Source: Burkholderia pyrrocinia
GTDB taxonomy: Bacteria; Pseudomonadota; Gammaproteobacteria; Burkholderiales; Burkholderiaceae
Direction of reading: 5' to 3'
NCBI RefSeq assembly: GCF_022809715.1
Contig: NZ_CP094460.1
Coordinates: forward strand, 1,674,001 to 1,738,000
DNA length: 64,000 nt
Shown here one piece after another: positions 62,837 through 64,000 of the stretch. How positions within the stretch are numbered: position 1 is the first letter of the stretch; each line of letters starts with the position of its first letter. The notes beneath the pieces were generated by a model that ran no database searches, was not told where the DNA came from, and saw only the letters and a program-made list of their open reading frames with translations. The position numbers and the translations under genes are program-made.

Positions 62837-62959
62837 ATCGCGAGTTCGACGAAGAGCGATCTGCTGTTCGAGATCCTGAAGCAGTTGCGTGCGGCGGGGA
62901 TCACGCTGTCGAGCCCGCAGATGCTGGTCGTGCAGAACATGCCGACGGTGGAGAAGTAA
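62837..62959 (+). pseudogene. 3' fragment of mscS (copy A')
   Basis: In frame with the last 40 residues of the MscS protein, ending in TAA (62957-62959). All base differences from 51667-51789 are synonymous. It lies next to the normal intergenic sequence before the intact dehydrogenase gene, so it may be the original 3' end of mscS in this chromosome. Confidence 0.93.
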
Positions 62960-63117
62960 CGGACGTTGCGCGCCGGCGCGTATTCGACTCGAACAGTCTG
63001 TCCGCGCTCGATGCGAAGGCTCACGACATCGTCCCCGGACACCGCGCGTTCGTCGCCGGCCCGGGTCGGTAATTCCGATTGACGCCGACGCGCACGATTC
63101 CCGAGCGCCCCAAACAC

Positions 63118-63153
63118 AACGGGCCGGCACCGCATCGCGGCAACCGGCCCGTT
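63118..63153. terminator. terminator hairpin between mscS end and dehydrogenase gene
   Basis: AACGGGCCGG (63118-63127) pairs with CCGGCCCGTT (63144-63153), a 16-bp loop between. A short T run follows on the plus strand (GTTTC) and an AAAC precedes, fitting a terminator shared by convergent genes. Confidence 0.65.
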
Positions 63154-63186
63154 TCATCGTCAAGCGGCGCCACGCGCGCCGCGCGA

Positions 63187-63508
63187 CATCACACGTCGAA
63201 CTTCACCCCCTGCGCCAGCGGCAGTTGCCGGCTGTAGTTGATCGTATTCGTCGCGCGACGCATATAAGCCTTCCACGCATCCGAACCCGACTCGCGCCCG
63301 CCGCCCGTTTCCTTCTCGCCGCCGAACGCGCCGCCGATCTCCGCGCCGCTCGTGCCGATGTTCACGTTGACGATCCCGCAGTCGCTGCCCGCCGCCGACA
63401 TGAACTGCTCGGCCTCGCGCATGTCGTTCGTGAAGATCGCCGACGACAGGCCTTGCGGCACCGCGTTGTGCACGTCGATCGCATCCTCGAAGTTGTCGTA
63501 GACCATCA
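63187..63508. repeat. copy B of duplicated dehydrogenase 3' segment
   Basis: Intact-gene counterpart of 62515-62836, offset by 672 bp, about 97% identical by eye. Confidence 0.93.
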
Positions 63509-64000
63509 CGTACAGGATCGGTGCGAACGTCTCGCGCTCGACCACCGCCGATTGCTTCGGCATCCGCACGATCGCCGGACGCACGTAGTACGCATCCGCG
63601 TGACCGACGTCGACGCGCTCGCCGCCCTTCACTTCGCCGCCCTGCTCGCGTGCATCGGCCAGCGCCTTCTGCATCGCGTCGAACGATGCGCGATCGACCA
63701 GCGGGCCGACCAGCGTGCCTTCTTCGAGCGGGCTGCCGACCTTCACCGATGCATACGCCTTCTCGATGCGCGGCAGCAGTTGCTCGACGATGCTGCGATG
63801 CACGATCAAGCGGCGCAGCGTCGTGCAGCGCTGGCCGGCCGTGCCGACCGCCGCGAACGTGACCGCGCGCACGACGAGGTCGAGATCGGCGCTCGGCGCG
63901 ACGATCATCCCGTTGTTGCCGCCAAGTTCGAGGATGCCGCGCGCGAGACGCTGGCTCAGCACCTTCGCGACTTCCGTGCCCATCCGCACGCTGCCCGTCG
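63189..64000 (-). CDS. amaB: ALDH7-type aldehyde dehydrogenase (probable piperideine-6-carboxylate/aminoadipate-semialdehyde dehydrogenase), 5' end cut by window
   Basis: The last 270 residues of an NAD-dependent aldehyde dehydrogenase. The catalytic region is present: [11 protein letters not shown] with the glutamate, and [13 protein letters not shown] with the nucleophilic cysteine. These and [30 protein letters not shown] are typical of the ALDH7 (antiquitin) group, which oxidises L-aminoadipate semialdehyde in lysine degradation. The substrate is assigned by family; the N-terminal half lies beyond the right edge. It is convergent with the original mscS end. Confidence 0.85.
   Translation of the reverse strand, partial: TGSVRMGTEVAKVLSQRLARGILELGGNNGMIVAPSADLDLVVRAVTFAAVGTAGQRCTTLRRLIVHRSIVEQLLPRIEKAYASVKVGSPLEEGTLVGPLVDRASFDAMQKALADAREQGGEVKGGERVDVGHADAYYVRPAIVRMPKQSAVVERETFAPILYVMVYDNFEDAIDVHNAVPQGLSSAIFTNDMREAEQFMSAAGSDCGIVNVNIGTSGAEIGGAFGGEKETGGGRESGSDAWKAYMRRATNTINYSRQLPLAQGVKFDV

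Overview
The base composition (very GC-rich), the codon use and the gene content point to a Burkholderia, most likely a member of the B. cepacia complex. The evidence is a leucine-degradation operon, several trimeric porins of the beta-proteobacterial type, aromatic-acid demethylation genes, many MFS carriers and LysR/MarR/GntR regulators. This is inferred from protein resemblance only; no rRNA or tRNA gene lies in the window. Both ends cut through genes: a 3-methylcrotonyl-CoA carboxylase beta subunit on the left and an aldehyde dehydrogenase on the right.

Layout. 1-3.6 kb: leucine/isovalerate degradation (ivd, liuB) with a divergent TetR regulator and palindromic operators between them. 3.7-10.3 kb: aromatic O-demethylation, with a MarR regulator, vanA, vanB, a second VanA-like oxygenase, an aromatic-acid MFS carrier and a porin. 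10.3-13.3 kb: a small secreted protein and a TonB-dependent siderophore receptor behind a Fur-box-like site. 13.3-21.9 kb: two divergent units for sugar-acid catabolism (MFS, YiaK-like reductase, RspB-like dehydrogenase, ManD and a GntR regulator facing uxuB and a second MFS), with two near-identical operators at the divergence point. The enzymes would convert L-gulonate and fructuronate/mannonate to 2-keto-3-deoxygluconate. 22.1-25.7 kb: a periplasmic sulfur/cytochrome operon (Tat-exported DsrE-like protein, orphan solute-binding protein, diheme cytochrome, TsdA-type thiosulfate dehydrogenase). 25.7-39.7 kb: mixed housekeeping genes (NHL-type secreted protein, GFA protein, porin, LysE exporter, acetyltransferase, phosphoesterase, two-component system, TlpA-like thioredoxin, PaiB/MocR pair, class A PBP). 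39.8-45.6 kb: purine salvage (adenosine deaminase, NCS2 permease, LysR, Tat-exported nucleoside hydrolase, porin). 45.7-49.3 kb: a 9-bp minisatellite, an L,D-transpeptidase and an MFS carrier. 49.3-51.8 kb: a large MscS channel.

51.8-62.5 kb is the most interesting part: a complete type I secretion operon on the minus strand (lipoprotein, 1533-residue RTX protein, ABC exporter, membrane fusion protein, TolC-like outer-membrane protein). The RTX protein carries an HEIGH metallopeptidase-like motif near its N-terminus and a C39-like Cys-His-Asp domain after the RTX array, while the exporter's own C39-like domain has lost its cysteine. The operon sits between mscS and the aldehyde dehydrogenase gene and is bracketed by partial copies of both. 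A 3' piece of the dehydrogenase gene (62515-62836) is fused directly to a 3' piece of mscS (62837-62959). The mscS copies differ only at synonymous positions and in the stop codon, so the arrangement looks like acquisition of an 11.17-kb segment from a relative by recombination in mscS. The region around the lipoprotein gene (about 61.1-62.5 kb) is clearly more AT-rich than the rest.

No insertion sequence, prophage, CRISPR array or RNA gene was recognised.
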